Assembly: GCF_023243075.1 (NCBI RefSeq)
Contig: NZ_JALKFZ020000164.1
Span: 1 to 57,871, forward strand
Source: Frankia sp. AiPa1
Lineage (GTDB): Bacteria; Actinomycetota; Actinomycetes; Frankiales; Frankiaceae
Direction: 5' to 3'
DNA length: 57,871 nt
Made by a program: the position numbers and the translations under genes. The notes under the pieces were generated by a model. The model searched no databases and was not told the origin of the DNA. It saw only the letters and a program-made list of their open reading frames with translations. Below, piece after piece: positions 41,186-49,056 of the stretch (its first letter is position 1; each line of letters begins with the position of its first letter).

Positions 41186-42732
41186 TACAGGGGGATGTTG
41201 CCGTGCTGGCCGCGGCGGGCGGGGGCGGCGGCGAGGGCCTCGGCGATGCGGCGGCGGGACTCGCGGGGCTCGATGACGGCGTCGATGACGCCGATCGAGA
41301 CCCCCCGGTCGACCCCGCCCGCGGTGCGGGTGTGCTCGTCGACGAGCCGGCTGCGCAGCGCGGGCAGCTCGTCCTCGGCCGCGGCGGCGAGGGCCCGCCG
41401 GTGCAGGATGTTGACCGCGGCCTCGGCCCCCATCACCGCTACCTCGGCCTCGGGCCAGGCCAGCACGGCGCTGGCACCGAGTGACCGCGAGTTCATCGCG
41501 ATGTACGCCCCGCCGAACGACTTGCGGGTCACCAGTGTCACCCGCGGCACGGTCGCCTCCGCGAACGCGTACAGCAGCTTGGCCCCGCGGCGCACCACAC
41601 CTTCCCATTCCTGCTGGACACCGGGTAGGTAGCCGGGGACGTCCACGAGCACGACCAGCGGGACGCCGAACGAGTCGCACATCCGCACGAACCGGGAGAT
41701 CTTCTCGGCGCTCAGGGAGTCGAGGCAACCGCCTTTGCGGATCGGGTTGTTCGCGATGACGCCGACCGGCCGGCCGTAGAGGCGGCCGAGGCCGACGACG
41801 GCGTTCGGCGCCCAGCGTGCCTGCAGCTCCTCGAACGGATGCGGCCCCTCATCGAGTAGCCGCAGCACCAACGGTCGTACGTCGTAGGCCCGCCGCGGCC
41901 GCTCGGGCAGCAGGCTGCGCGGATCGGGTCGCCGGTCCTCGTCGTCCGAGCGGGCGGTGTGGTCCGAGCGGGCGGCGTCCCCCGGGCTGGCGGTGTCGCC
42001 CGGGCCGGCGGTGCGGTCCAGGCCAAGGTCGTGCTCGAGTGCGGCGAGGCTCGCGTCCGTGGCGGAGAATCCGTTCCCGCCGGTGAGCAGGCCGGTGATC
42101 CGCCGGGCTCGCGCCAGCGCGTCGCTCTCGGAGCTGGCCAGGACATGCACGACGCCGGAGCGCCGGCCGTGTGCCTCAGCGCCGCCAAGTCCCGCCATGT
42201 CGATCTGCTCACCGGTGACACTGCGCACGACGTCCGGACCGGTCACGAAGACCTTGCCCTCCGGAGCCATGATGACGACGTCGGTCAGCGCCGGCCCGTA
42301 GGCCGCCCCGCCCGCCGCCGGGCCCAACACCACCGAGATCTGCGGGATGCGGCCGGAGGCATGGATCATCGCCGCGAAGATGCGGCCGATGCCGTCGAGC
42401 GAGGCGACCCCCTCCGTGAGGTTCGCCCCGCCGGAGTGCCACAGCCCGATGACCGGCCGCGCCAGGCGTACCGCCTCCTCGATGGCGGCGACGATCTCCG
42501 CCGCGCCGGTCGCGCCGAGTGCCCCGCCCATCCGGGTCCCGTCCGTGCAGAAGGCGACGGCCACCTCGCCGTCGACGCGCCCGTGACCGGTAACGACCCT
42601 GCTGCCGGGGGCCGTCGGGTAACGGACGAGACTGCCCGGATCGAACAGGTGCGAAAGTCTGCGTTCCGGACTGCGAACGTCCTGTTCCGGGACGCTTACC
42701 CGCACCGGTGCGCTGCTCGCTGCCTCCGCCAT
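41185..42732 (-). CDS. Acyl-CoA carboxylase carboxyltransferase (beta) subunit
   Basis: A 515-aa carboxyltransferase of the PccB/AccB type, which moves CO2 from biotin to acetyl- or propionyl-CoA to give malonyl- or methylmalonyl-CoA. Both crotonase-like halves are visible: the N-half with GGANLTEGV and GPAAGGAAYGPAL, the C-half with GRLYGRPVGVIANNP, VDVPGYLPG and KSFGGAYIAM. The residue after GGAY, which sets acyl specificity in characterised homologues, is Ile411 rather than the Asp of propionyl-specific PccB, so broader acetyl/propionyl use is inferred. An 18-bp repeat (41944-42015) inserts a charged loop near residue 250. ATG 42732 has GGGAAGGGG upstream; a longer open frame would run into the deformylase gene. 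No biotin-carrier alpha subunit is in the window. It may feed the PKS or serve primary metabolism. Confidence 0.9.
   Translation of the reverse strand: MAEAASSAPVRVSVPEQDVRSPERRLSHLFDPGSLVRYPTAPGSRVVTGHGRVDGEVAVAFCTDGTRMGGALGATGAAEIVAAIEEAVRLARPVIGLWHSGGANLTEGVASLDGIGRIFAAMIHASGRIPQISVVLGPAAGGAAYGPALTDVVIMAPEGKVFVTGPDVVRSVTGEQIDMAGLGGAEAHGRRSGVVHVLASSESDALARARRITGLLTGGNGFSATDASLAALEHDLGLDRTAGPGDTASPGDAARSDHTARSDDEDRRPDPRSLLPERPRRAYDVRPLVLRLLDEGPHPFEELQARWAPNAVVGLGRLYGRPVGVIANNPIRKGGCLDSLSAEKISRFVRMCDSFGVPLVVLVDVPGYLPGVQQEWEGVVRRGAKLLYAFAEATVPRVTLVTRKSFGGAYIAMNSRSLGASAVLAWPEAEVAVMGAEAAVNILHRRALAAAAEDELPALRSRLVDEHTRTAGGVDRGVSIGVIDAVIEPRESRRRIAEALAAAPARRGQHGNIPL
41944..42015. repeat. Four-copy 18-bp repeat in the carboxyltransferase
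   Basis: Four 18-bp units encode an Asp/Ala/Gly/Pro-rich insert between the two crotonase-like halves. It shows the same 18-bp period as repeats in the PKS, hydrolase and TetR genes. Confidence 0.8.
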
Positions 42733-42916
42733 GATGCCCCTTCCCACCCGTGGCCGACCCGCGTGGGCTGGGCCGGGCTGGACTGTCGCGGGGCGCGGCG
42801 TGTGGGCCCGTCCCGCGGTGCCGGGTCGTGCAGTCGACGGCACCAATGATGGCGAGACGGCCTTTCGTTTCCCTTGTGGAACGCTCAAACCGCTGGTCGG
42901 TCGGGGCGCGGGAGGT

Positions 42917-43588
42917 TCAGAGCGGGAAACGCAGGGCGTCGGCCGCCTCGGCGGGTGTCGCCTGGTTCCAGAGCCGTTCGAGGTTGGCCATCGAGGACAA
43001 CGACCGCGATTCGGCCCGGTCAAGGTAGAGCGTGCCGTGCAGATGGTCGGTCTCGTGCTGGGCGATCCGGGCCGGCCAGCCGGCCAGCTCGTGGCGGTGG
43101 GGCACGCCGTGGCGGTCGAGCAGGTCGAGGCGGACGCGGTGATGGCGGGACACGACCGCCGCGTAGCCGACGACGCTCAGGCATCCTTCGTAGAAGGCGC
43201 GCCGAGCGGTCCCGATCGGGGTGAGCACCGGGTTGATCAGCTCGAGTGTGGCCAGCGGTGGGCGTTCCCGCACCTCGGCGAGCTCGGCCGGGACGGTGGC
43301 GGGATCCTCGATCACGGCCAGGGCGAGGGGAATGCCGATCTGCGGTGCGGCCAGCCCCACTCCGCGGTCGGGCAGATGCTCGCGCATCGCGTCGAGCAGG
43401 CGGTGTAGCAGCCCGTCGGCCAGCTGGCCGTCGTAGCGTGCCGCCGGGCGGCGCAGCACGGGTTCACCCGCCTGGACGATCGACCACGGCCGTGGCGCGG
43501 AGAGCACCGCCTCGACGAGTTCCGTCAGGTGGTTGTCGGGTGCGGCGTCGGGCACGGCGTCGCCCCGCTGATCCGTCCAGGTTGTCAC
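42917..43588 (-). CDS. def: Peptide deformylase
   Basis: A 223-aa peptide deformylase, which removes the N-terminal formyl group from nascent proteins in the cytoplasm. All three family motifs are intact: GVGLAAPQIG (76-85), EGCLS (134-138) with metal ligand Cys136, and QHETDH (177-182) with ligands His178 and His182 and catalytic Glu179. The first 35 residues are an extension relative to typical bacterial enzymes. The start is GTG (43588) with no clear ribosome site, so the true start may differ slightly. It is transcribed toward the carboxyltransferase, 184 bp away. Most likely housekeeping; a role as a resistance copy is conceivable only because it lies near a biosynthetic cluster. Confidence 0.93.
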   Translation of the reverse strand: MTTWTDQRGDAVPDAAPDNHLTELVEAVLSAPRPWSIVQAGEPVLRRPAARYDGQLADGLLHRLLDAMREHLPDRGVGLAAPQIGIPLALAVIEDPATVPAELAEVRERPPLATLELINPVLTPIGTARRAFYEGCLSVVGYAAVVSRHHRVRLDLLDRHGVPHRHELAGWPARIAQHETDHLHGTLYLDRAESRSLSSMANLERLWNQATPAEAADALRFPL

Positions 43589-43671
43589 CGACCCATTTCA
43601 CCATCCGCCCCGGCGTCGGCTCTCACCATCCGTCGCGGGATCGGCCGCACCCGCTGCCCCGGCGGCGTCGC

Positions 43672-43694
43672 CGCGTCAACTAGCTGTTGACGCG
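43672..43694. promoter_or_regulatory. Perfect palindrome, candidate operator 1 of the Clp_N gene
   Basis: The arms cgcgtcaac and gttgacgcg are exact 9-bp inverted repeats around a 5-bp centre. It lies 28-50 bp upstream of the Clp_N protein start. Together with the next repeat it defines a gtcaa...ttgac signature. Binding by the downstream HTH protein is inferred. Confidence 0.6.
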
Positions 43695-43701
43695 AGCGGA
43701 T

Positions 43702-43720
43702 CGTCAATCTATGGTTGACG
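43702..43720. promoter_or_regulatory. Second palindrome, candidate operator 2 of the Clp_N gene
   Basis: The arms cgtcaa and ttgacg flank a 7-bp centre, ending one base before the ATG at 43722. It shares the gtcaa/ttgac halves of the first palindrome, with centres 28 bp apart. There is no Shine-Dalgarno sequence between this site and the ATG, so a leaderless transcript is possible. Confidence 0.55.
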
Positions 43721-43721
43721 C

Positions 43722-44465
43722 ATGAGCGAGCCCGTGAACACGACCCGCACCATCCGTCTGGATGACCTGATCGACTCGATCCGGTCCGCGCACACCGACG
43801 CCCTCGAGCGGTTGTCCAACGCCGTCCTGATCGCCGATCACCTCGGTGAGGTCGCCGACCACCTGATCGGCCACTTCGTCGACCAGGCCCGCCGCTCCGG
43901 CGCCTCGTGGACGGACATCGGGCGCAGCCTCGGCGTGACCAAGCAGGCGGCGCAGCAGCGGTTCGTCCCGAAGGCTTCCGGCGACGCGGTGGATCTCAGC
44001 AGCGGTGCCGCTCCCTTCGGCCGCTACACCGATCGTGCCCGCAAGGTCGTCGTGGCCGCGCAGAGCGCCGCGCGGGCGGCGGGCAACGACCGCATCACCC
44101 CCGTCCACTTCGCCCTCGGGCTGCTGGACCAGCCCGAGGGCCTCGCCGTGCGCGCGATCCAGAACCAGGCGGTCGAGCTCGACACCCTCCGCGAGACGGC
44201 CGCCGCCGCGCTGCCGGCGCGGGCGGACGCCGTTCCCGACCTCATTCCGTTCGACGCCGCCGCGAAGAAGGTGGTCGAGCTGACCACCCGGGAGGCGCTG
44301 CGGCTGGGACACAACTATGTCGGGACGGAGCACATCCTGCTCGCATTGCTCGCTTACGAGGACGGCACCGGAGTGCTCAGCGGGCTCGGTCTGGAGCAGC
44401 CGGCGGTCGAGTCCTACGTCCGCACGACGCTCGCCGCCTTCGTCCGCGACTCCGGCACCAGCTGA
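43722..44465 (+). CDS. Clp N-terminal domain protein with HTH-like N-terminus
   Basis: A 247-aa protein. Residues about 55-85 (SWTDIGRSLGVTKQAAQQRF) look like a sigma-region-4 or HTH DNA-binding helix pair. The C-terminal 150 residues contain two Clp_N repeats (FGRYTDRARKVV...ITPVHFALGLL and FDAAAKKVVELT...VGTEHILLALL) like the substrate-adaptor-binding domain of ClpA/ClpC, but with no AAA+ ATPase. Proteins of this kind are common in actinobacteria and their function is poorly defined. Two palindromes immediately upstream suggest it represses its own promoter. The ATG at 43722 has no ribosome site; the next downstream Met does not give a better N-terminus. Confidence 0.75.
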   Translation: MSEPVNTTRTIRLDDLIDSIRSAHTDALERLSNAVLIADHLGEVADHLIGHFVDQARRSGASWTDIGRSLGVTKQAAQQRFVPKASGDAVDLSSGAAPFGRYTDRARKVVVAAQSAARAAGNDRITPVHFALGLLDQPEGLAVRAIQNQAVELDTLRETAAAALPARADAVPDLIPFDAAAKKVVELTTREALRLGHNYVGTEHILLALLAYEDGTGVLSGLGLEQPAVESYVRTTLAAFVRDSGTS

Positions 44466-44495
44466 GCCGGCCGCGCCGGGAAGCCGGCCTGGCTC
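44464..44495 (+). terminator. Hairpin after the Clp_N gene
   Basis: GAGCCGGCC pairs with GGCCTGGCTC with a single bulged T, overlapping the TGA of the Clp_N gene and lying 42 bp before the next start. There is no U-tract. It may partly separate this gene from the NUDIX gene. Confidence 0.4.
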
Positions 44496-44537
44496 GGCCG
44501 GTTCTTCGGGCCCGCGCGGATGCGGGAGGATCACCGT

Positions 44538-45365
44538 ATGACCGAGCGATCCGTCCCGTCTCCCGGGCCTGCGACCGATTCCCCCGAACCCGGGTCCGGG
44601 GCCGAGTCCCCGTCCCCCTCAGACACCGAGCCCTCCTCAGCCGGGGTCCTTCCTGGCGGCACCGGCGGTCCGTCGGGTGCCGGTCTGGCGTCGGGTAACT
44701 CACCACCGGCCGTCGGCGGTGAGCCGCCGTGGGGGGCGGTGGGCGCCCGCAACCCCGACTGGCTGCCGTGGGTACGGGAGCTGTACTCCATCGCCCAGTC
44801 CGGCCTGACCTACTGCCGGGACCCGTACGACCTGGAGCGGTTCGAGCAGTTGCACCAGCTCACCGGGCAGATCGCGGCCTGGTGCGCGGCGGTCACGGTG
44901 CCGGCGGCGCAGGGCATCTTCGCCGGCGAGACCGGCTACCGCACCCCCAAGGTGGACGTGCGCGGGGTGCTCTTCGACGAGGACCGGATCCTGCTCGTCC
45001 GAGAGAAGTCGGACGGTGGCTGGGCGCTGCCCGGTGGCTGGGCGGATGTCGGCCTCACCCCGTCCGAGGCGGTGGTCAAGGAGATCCGCGAGGAGGCCGG
45101 GCTCGACGCCGAGCCCGTCCGGTTGCTCGGCGTCCTCGACAAGCGCCGTCATGCCCATCCGCCCTATCCCAACGACACCTACAAGATCTTCATCCGATGC
45201 CGGGTGGTGGGTGGGGCGGCGCGCGGTGGCCTGGAGACGTCGGAGGTCGGCTGGTTCCCCCGCGACGGGCTGCCACCGCTGTCCGCGCAGCGCAACACCG
45301 CCGCCCAGCTGGTGATGATGTTCGCCTTCCTCGACGACCCGGCCGCCCCCGCCCTGTTCGACTGA
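44538..45365 (+). CDS. NUDIX hydrolase with N-terminal helical domain
   Basis: A 275-aa protein. After a Pro/Ser/Gly-rich, probably disordered first 65 residues there is a helical segment (70-125, WVRELYSIAQSGL...) like the N-terminal domain found on one NUDIX subgroup, then the NUDIX fold. The box at 166-188 reads GGWADVGL...KEIREEAG. It keeps the EE-containing metal-binding helix but has Leu at the first canonical Glu position (GX5E) and Lys for the first Arg, a variation I believe is usual in this subgroup. The substrate is probably a nucleoside diphosphate derivative such as ADP-ribose, unconfirmed. ATG 44538 has GGAGG eight bases upstream. It converges on efeB, 54 bp away. Confidence 0.88.
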   Translation: MTERSVPSPGPATDSPEPGSGAESPSPSDTEPSSAGVLPGGTGGPSGAGLASGNSPPAVGGEPPWGAVGARNPDWLPWVRELYSIAQSGLTYCRDPYDLERFEQLHQLTGQIAAWCAAVTVPAAQGIFAGETGYRTPKVDVRGVLFDEDRILLVREKSDGGWALPGGWADVGLTPSEAVVKEIREEAGLDAEPVRLLGVLDKRRHAHPPYPNDTYKIFIRCRVVGGAARGGLETSEVGWFPRDGLPPLSAQRNTAAQLVMMFAFLDDPAAPALFD

Positions 45366-45419
45366 CCCGCGGCGGTGTTCGTCGGCGGTGTTCGTCGGCA
45401 TTTTCGTCCGGCGGTGTGC

Positions 45420-46697
45420 TCAGCTGTCGAACAGCCCGCTGGCCCAGAAGTCCTTGGCGTCGCGCACACCCGGCGGGATCGCGAACACCGCGCTCGAGGT
45501 GTGCTGGATGTACTCGTTGAGCGCGTCCGAGCGGGCGAGACGACGCTGGACCGGGATGAACCCGGTGCGCGGGTCCCGCTGGAAGGCGATGAAGAACAGG
45601 CCCGCGTCGAGCTGCCCGGTCTCCTGGCTGACGCCGTCGGTGTACGAGTAGCCACGACGCAGGATCGTGGCACCGTTGTTCGTCGCGGGCGCGGCGAGGC
45701 GGATGTGCGCGTCCTCGGGCACCACGAGCTCGCCGTCGGCGCCGCGGGCGGCCAGCGGCACCGCGTCGAACTCCTCGGCGGCACCCAGCGGCGCGCCGGA
45801 CACCTTCGCCCGGCCGAAGACGTTCTCCTGGTCGAGCAGATAATCGCGGTCCCACGCCTCCAGCAGCATGCGGATGCGGCGGGTGACGGCGTAGGTGCCG
45901 CCGCGCATCCAGGCCTGATCGCTGTCATCGCCGACCCAGACGAACCGGTCCAGGCGGGCGGTGTCCTCCCGCTTGATGTTGTTGGTGCCGTCCTTGAAGC
46001 CCATCAGGTTACGCGGGGTCGCCTGGCTGCTGCTGGTGGTGCTGGTCCGGCCGAAACCGAGCTGGAACCAGCGCAGCACGGCGGTGCCCTGGGCGAGACG
46101 GCGCAGGTTTCGCACGGCGTGGAAGGCCACCTGCGGATCGTCCGCACAGGCCTGGACGCACAGGTCGCCGTGGCTGCGCTGCGGGTCGAGGTTGTCGCGG
46201 GGCATCGCCGGGATCTCGGCGAGCGCCGCTGGGCGACGTGCGGCCAGGCCGAACCGGGCGTCGAACAGGCTCGGCCCGACCCCGAAGGTGATCGTCAGAT
46301 TGCCGGCGGTGAGTCCGATCGCCTCCCCGGTGTCCCGCGGTGGCGACTGGGGTGCGGCGTCGTCGTTGGCGACGGCCTGGCCCGCGGTCATCCGGGCCGC
46401 GGCCGCGCTCCACTCCACCAGCAGTTCGCGCAACGCGTCGCGCTGCACGCCGGCGGACACGTCGAAGGCGGCGAAGGCGAGCCGGTCCTGGGCGTCGGTG
46501 ATGATCCCGGCCTGCCGCGGCCCGTGGAAGGGCACCCTTCCCGGCAAGGACGAGGACGATGACGAGGAGGAGTAAGCCGGCGACGATCCGTCGTCGGAGC
46601 AGCCCGCGACCGTCGCGACGCCGGCCGCCCCCGCTCCGGCCAGGCCAGCGGCGCTGAACAGGGCGCGGCGCCGGGACAGGGTGAACCGCTCGGCCAT
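45420..46697 (-). CDS. efeB: EfeB, Tat-exported DyP-type heme peroxidase lipoprotein
   Basis: A 425-aa dye-decolourising peroxidase, the heme component of the EfeUOB ferrous iron system. The N-terminus has a twin-arginine motif (SRRRALF, 8-14), a hydrophobic stretch and a lipobox-like VAGC with Cys33, so it is predicted to be exported folded and possibly anchored as a lipoprotein. The DyP signature GFKDG is at 233-237 with catalytic Asp236; the proximal heme His is probably His331 (DAHIR), with Arg in ILRRGY near 347. The length is normal. ATG 46697 has GGAGAG six bases upstream. It is the last gene of the efeU-efeO-efeB operon and is probably iron-regulated through the upstream box. Confidence 0.93.
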   Translation of the reverse strand: MAERFTLSRRRALFSAAGLAGAGAAGVATVAGCSDDGSSPAYSSSSSSSSLPGRVPFHGPRQAGIITDAQDRLAFAAFDVSAGVQRDALRELLVEWSAAAARMTAGQAVANDDAAPQSPPRDTGEAIGLTAGNLTITFGVGPSLFDARFGLAARRPAALAEIPAMPRDNLDPQRSHGDLCVQACADDPQVAFHAVRNLRRLAQGTAVLRWFQLGFGRTSTTSSSQATPRNLMGFKDGTNNIKREDTARLDRFVWVGDDSDQAWMRGGTYAVTRRIRMLLEAWDRDYLLDQENVFGRAKVSGAPLGAAEEFDAVPLAARGADGELVVPEDAHIRLAAPATNNGATILRRGYSYTDGVSQETGQLDAGLFFIAFQRDPRTGFIPVQRRLARSDALNEYIQHTSSAVFAIPPGVRDAKDFWASGLFDS

Positions 46698-46744
46698 GAC
46701 GCTCTCCTTCTCCTGCGGGTCCGGGTATTCACACGCCCTTGGCC

Positions 46745-46819
46745 CTGACGGCGGTGCTAACTGACGGCGGTGTTAGCTGACGGCGGTGTTAGCTGACGAG
46801 GGTGTTAGCTGACGACGAC
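46745..46819. repeat. 16-bp tandem repeat spanning the end of efeO
   Basis: Four 16-bp units related to ctgacggcggtgttag (46745-46760, 46761-46776, 46777-46792, 46793-46808) and a partial fifth. The unit contains the efeO stop codon, so on the minus strand the terminal Val-Ser-stop has been copied several times into the efeO-efeB gap. The period is not a multiple of three, which is tolerated only because it begins at the stop. Confidence 0.85.
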
Positions 46820-47959
46820 GCCCGCCACCTGGGACAGCGGCTCGGCGAGTGCGTCCACGGCCTGGGACAGGGCGCGACGCTGGGACTCGGTCACCGTGTC
46901 ATAGGCAACGTAGCCATCACCCTTCTTGTACGGCTCGAGCGCCTTGTACATCGCGGTGAACTGGGTGCGCACCGTGGTGGCGAGTTTGGGGTCGAGCGTC
47001 TTGAGGGCCGGCTCCAGCAGGGTGAACGCCTTGTCGGCGCCGTCGATGTTGCCCTGCATGTCGACCAGGTCGAGCTTCGAGTACCGCTCCTCCTCGCCGG
47101 TGATCTTCGACTGGCCGACCTCGTTGAGCAGCTCGGTGGCGCCGTTGGCGATCTGCGCCGGCTGGAAGGAGACGGTCGCCACCAGCGTGTTGAGCTTGCC
47201 GACGTCGGTGTTGAGCTGGTCGGCGATCGGGCTCATGCCGGCGAGCGACCTGTCGGCGAAGATGGCCTTCTCCAACCGGTGGAAACCAGTCCACTTCGAC
47301 ACGTCGGGCTCGTCGTCGATGCGGGCGTCGATCGCCGGGTCGAGGTCACCGAAGGACTCGGCGACCGGCTCGATCGCCTCGTAGTCAAGCCGCGGCGCCG
47401 GGTACAGCTTGGCGGCCTGGTCCAGGTCCGAGGCCTTCACCGCGGAGACGAACGCACCGGTGTTCCGCACCAGGTCCGCGACCTGCTGGCGGACGTAGGT
47501 GGCGTATCCGGTGGTGGCGGTCCTGAGGTCGGCGGTGACCTGTGGGCTCAGTGTCGCGGCCGCGGCGCTCGCCGCGGCGGTCACGGTGAAGTCCACCCTC
47601 TCCGGACCGGAGCCGCCCGGACAGTACAGCTGGTACTTGCCGGCCCTGACATTCAGCGAGAACGTTCCGGAAAGTCCGGGCGCGATGTTCTCCTTCTCAC
47701 CGAGGATGGTGTCCCCCTTCATAAGTTCGGCCTCGGTGACCGCACCCGCATCCTTGTTTGTCACCGTGAAGGTGGTCGGGCCCGCCGGAATGCTCGAAAC
47801 GCTGGGCGAACAACCCTTGGAGGTCAGAGTGACGGTGACGGACTGCTTCTCGCCTGCTCCTGAATCACCGGAACTGCCGGAGTCACTTCCCCCGCATGCG
47901 ACGGCGCCCGTCGCGATCACAATGGCGATGGCGCTGTACGCGACTGGTGCGCGACGCAC
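46805..47959 (-). CDS. efeO: EfeO, iron-binding lipoprotein with cupredoxin and M75 domains
   Basis: A 384-aa component of the ferrous iron uptake system. A signal peptide ends in a lipobox-like AVAC with Cys22. A cupredoxin-like domain follows (about 40-128; Cys50 and Cys113 in KGCSP and YCPGG), then the M75/EfeO helical domain (about 140-384) whose HxxE metal motif is HRLE at 227-230. It is thought to capture Fe2+/Fe3+ outside the membrane and pass it to EfeU. The start is GTG at 47959, with AGGGG upstream. It sits 103 bp after efeU and 107 bp before efeB in the same direction. Confidence 0.93.
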   Translation of the reverse strand: MRRAPVAYSAIAIVIATGAVACGGSDSGSSGDSGAGEKQSVTVTLTSKGCSPSVSSIPAGPTTFTVTNKDAGAVTEAELMKGDTILGEKENIAPGLSGTFSLNVRAGKYQLYCPGGSGPERVDFTVTAAASAAAATLSPQVTADLRTATTGYATYVRQQVADLVRNTGAFVSAVKASDLDQAAKLYPAPRLDYEAIEPVAESFGDLDPAIDARIDDEPDVSKWTGFHRLEKAIFADRSLAGMSPIADQLNTDVGKLNTLVATVSFQPAQIANGATELLNEVGQSKITGEEERYSKLDLVDMQGNIDGADKAFTLLEPALKTLDPKLATTVRTQFTAMYKALEPYKKGDGYVAYDTVTESQRRALSQAVDALAEPLSQVAGVVVS

Positions 47960-48062
47960 GTAGTGCCCCTATCTCTTTCGTGGCTGTTGTTATGATCCAC
48001 ATCCGTGGGAACGGGTGCTCCTGTCGGTCGGATCCCGTCCGAGACCGGACCCCGACCGGCCG

Positions 48063-48950
48063 TCAGGTGTCCGCCTGGGCGGCCGCGCTGCGAGCGGGCT
48101 CGCCGTCCGCCGCGACCGGGGTCGGGGTGGATGCCCGCGCGGCTGGGCGGTGGCCCGCGGGCCAGGTGACGTACAGCAGCAACGGGACCAGGTACACGAG
48201 CCACGCGACGACCTCGGCGACGACCGGGCGGGGCTGCAGCCCGAGCACGCCGGTCAGCACGCTGGCCAGCACCGTGCCGGGCCGCACCAGCCAGGACAGA
48301 TCGAACGTGCGTCCCTGGCCCGCGTCCAGCCAGCCCGCCTCGTGCCCGGTGTGCGCGGCGGTGGCCAACAGGCCCGCGGCGATCACGACCAGCACGATGC
48401 CGGTGATCCGGAAGAAGCGCGACAGGTTGATCCGCACCCCGCCGCGGTAGATCGCGAAGCCGATGGCCACCGCCACCAGCACTCCGAGCAGCGCCCCACC
48501 GCCGGCTGTGGACGGGGAGGTGCTCGCGTTGAAGGCGGCGATCAGGAAGACCGCGGTCTCGAACCCCTCCCGCAGCACGGCGAGGAACGCCATCAGCACC
48601 AGCGCCCGGGTGGAGCCCTTCTCCAGGGCCGACTCGGTGGCCGACTCCAGCGCGGCGCGCAGGTCGCGCGAGTTCCGGCGCATCCAGACGATCATGTAGG
48701 TGACCATGGCCACGGCGATGAGCCCGATGACCGTCTCCAGGCCTTCCTGCTCACGCTGCGGAAGTTCGTGGTCAAGCACATGCAGCCCGACACCGACCGC
48801 GGCGCACAGCACGAGGGCGAGAGCGACGCCGAACCAGACCTGGCGCAGCGCGTCCCGCCGCTCACGCTGGCGAAGGAAGGCGGCGACGATCCCGACGATC
48901 AATGCGGCCTCCAGGCCCTCGCGGAGCCCGATCACAAATGTGGGGAGCAC
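48063..48950 (-). CDS. efeU: EfeU, FTR1-family iron permease
   Basis: A 295-aa integral membrane iron permease. Both REGxE motifs that carry iron are present, REGLE at 10-14 and REGFE at 127-131, in the first and fourth of about seven hydrophobic helices. The tail is short, Ala/Pro-rich and cytoplasmic or disordered. The start is GTG at 48950, with GGAGG five bases upstream. It is the first gene of the operon; an IdeR/DtxR-like box lies 78-106 bp upstream, so repression by iron is expected. Confidence 0.93.
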   Translation of the reverse strand: MLPTFVIGLREGLEAALIVGIVAAFLRQRERRDALRQVWFGVALALVLCAAVGVGLHVLDHELPQREQEGLETVIGLIAVAMVTYMIVWMRRNSRDLRAALESATESALEKGSTRALVLMAFLAVLREGFETAVFLIAAFNASTSPSTAGGGALLGVLVAVAIGFAIYRGGVRINLSRFFRITGIVLVVIAAGLLATAAHTGHEAGWLDAGQGRTFDLSWLVRPGTVLASVLTGVLGLQPRPVVAEVVAWLVYLVPLLLYVTWPAGHRPAARASTPTPVAADGEPARSAAAQADT

Positions 48951-49027
48951 CTGGCCTCCGTTCGATGTCGCCGTAGTTACTGTCGCCCGCCGTCACGGGA
49001 TGGCCCGTCAGCAGTGAGGATTTGCGG

Positions 49028-49056
49028 TTAGCCTCAGCTAAGTTAGGGCAACCTAA
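49028..49056. promoter_or_regulatory. Double IdeR/DtxR-type iron box upstream of efeU
   Basis: Positions 49038-49056 match the actinobacterial iron-box consensus at 15 of 19 bases by my count, with the core TTAGG-GCAA-CCTAA. Overlapping it, 49028-49041 is a perfect TTAGC-CTCA-GCTAA palindrome. The position suits iron-dependent repression of efeUOB. The promoter elements themselves are not clear. Confidence 0.8.

Noticed and set aside
42733..43023. Upstream extension of the carboxyltransferase frame
   Set aside because: It overlaps the peptide deformylase gene and lacks family sequence; ATG 42732 has a ribosome site.
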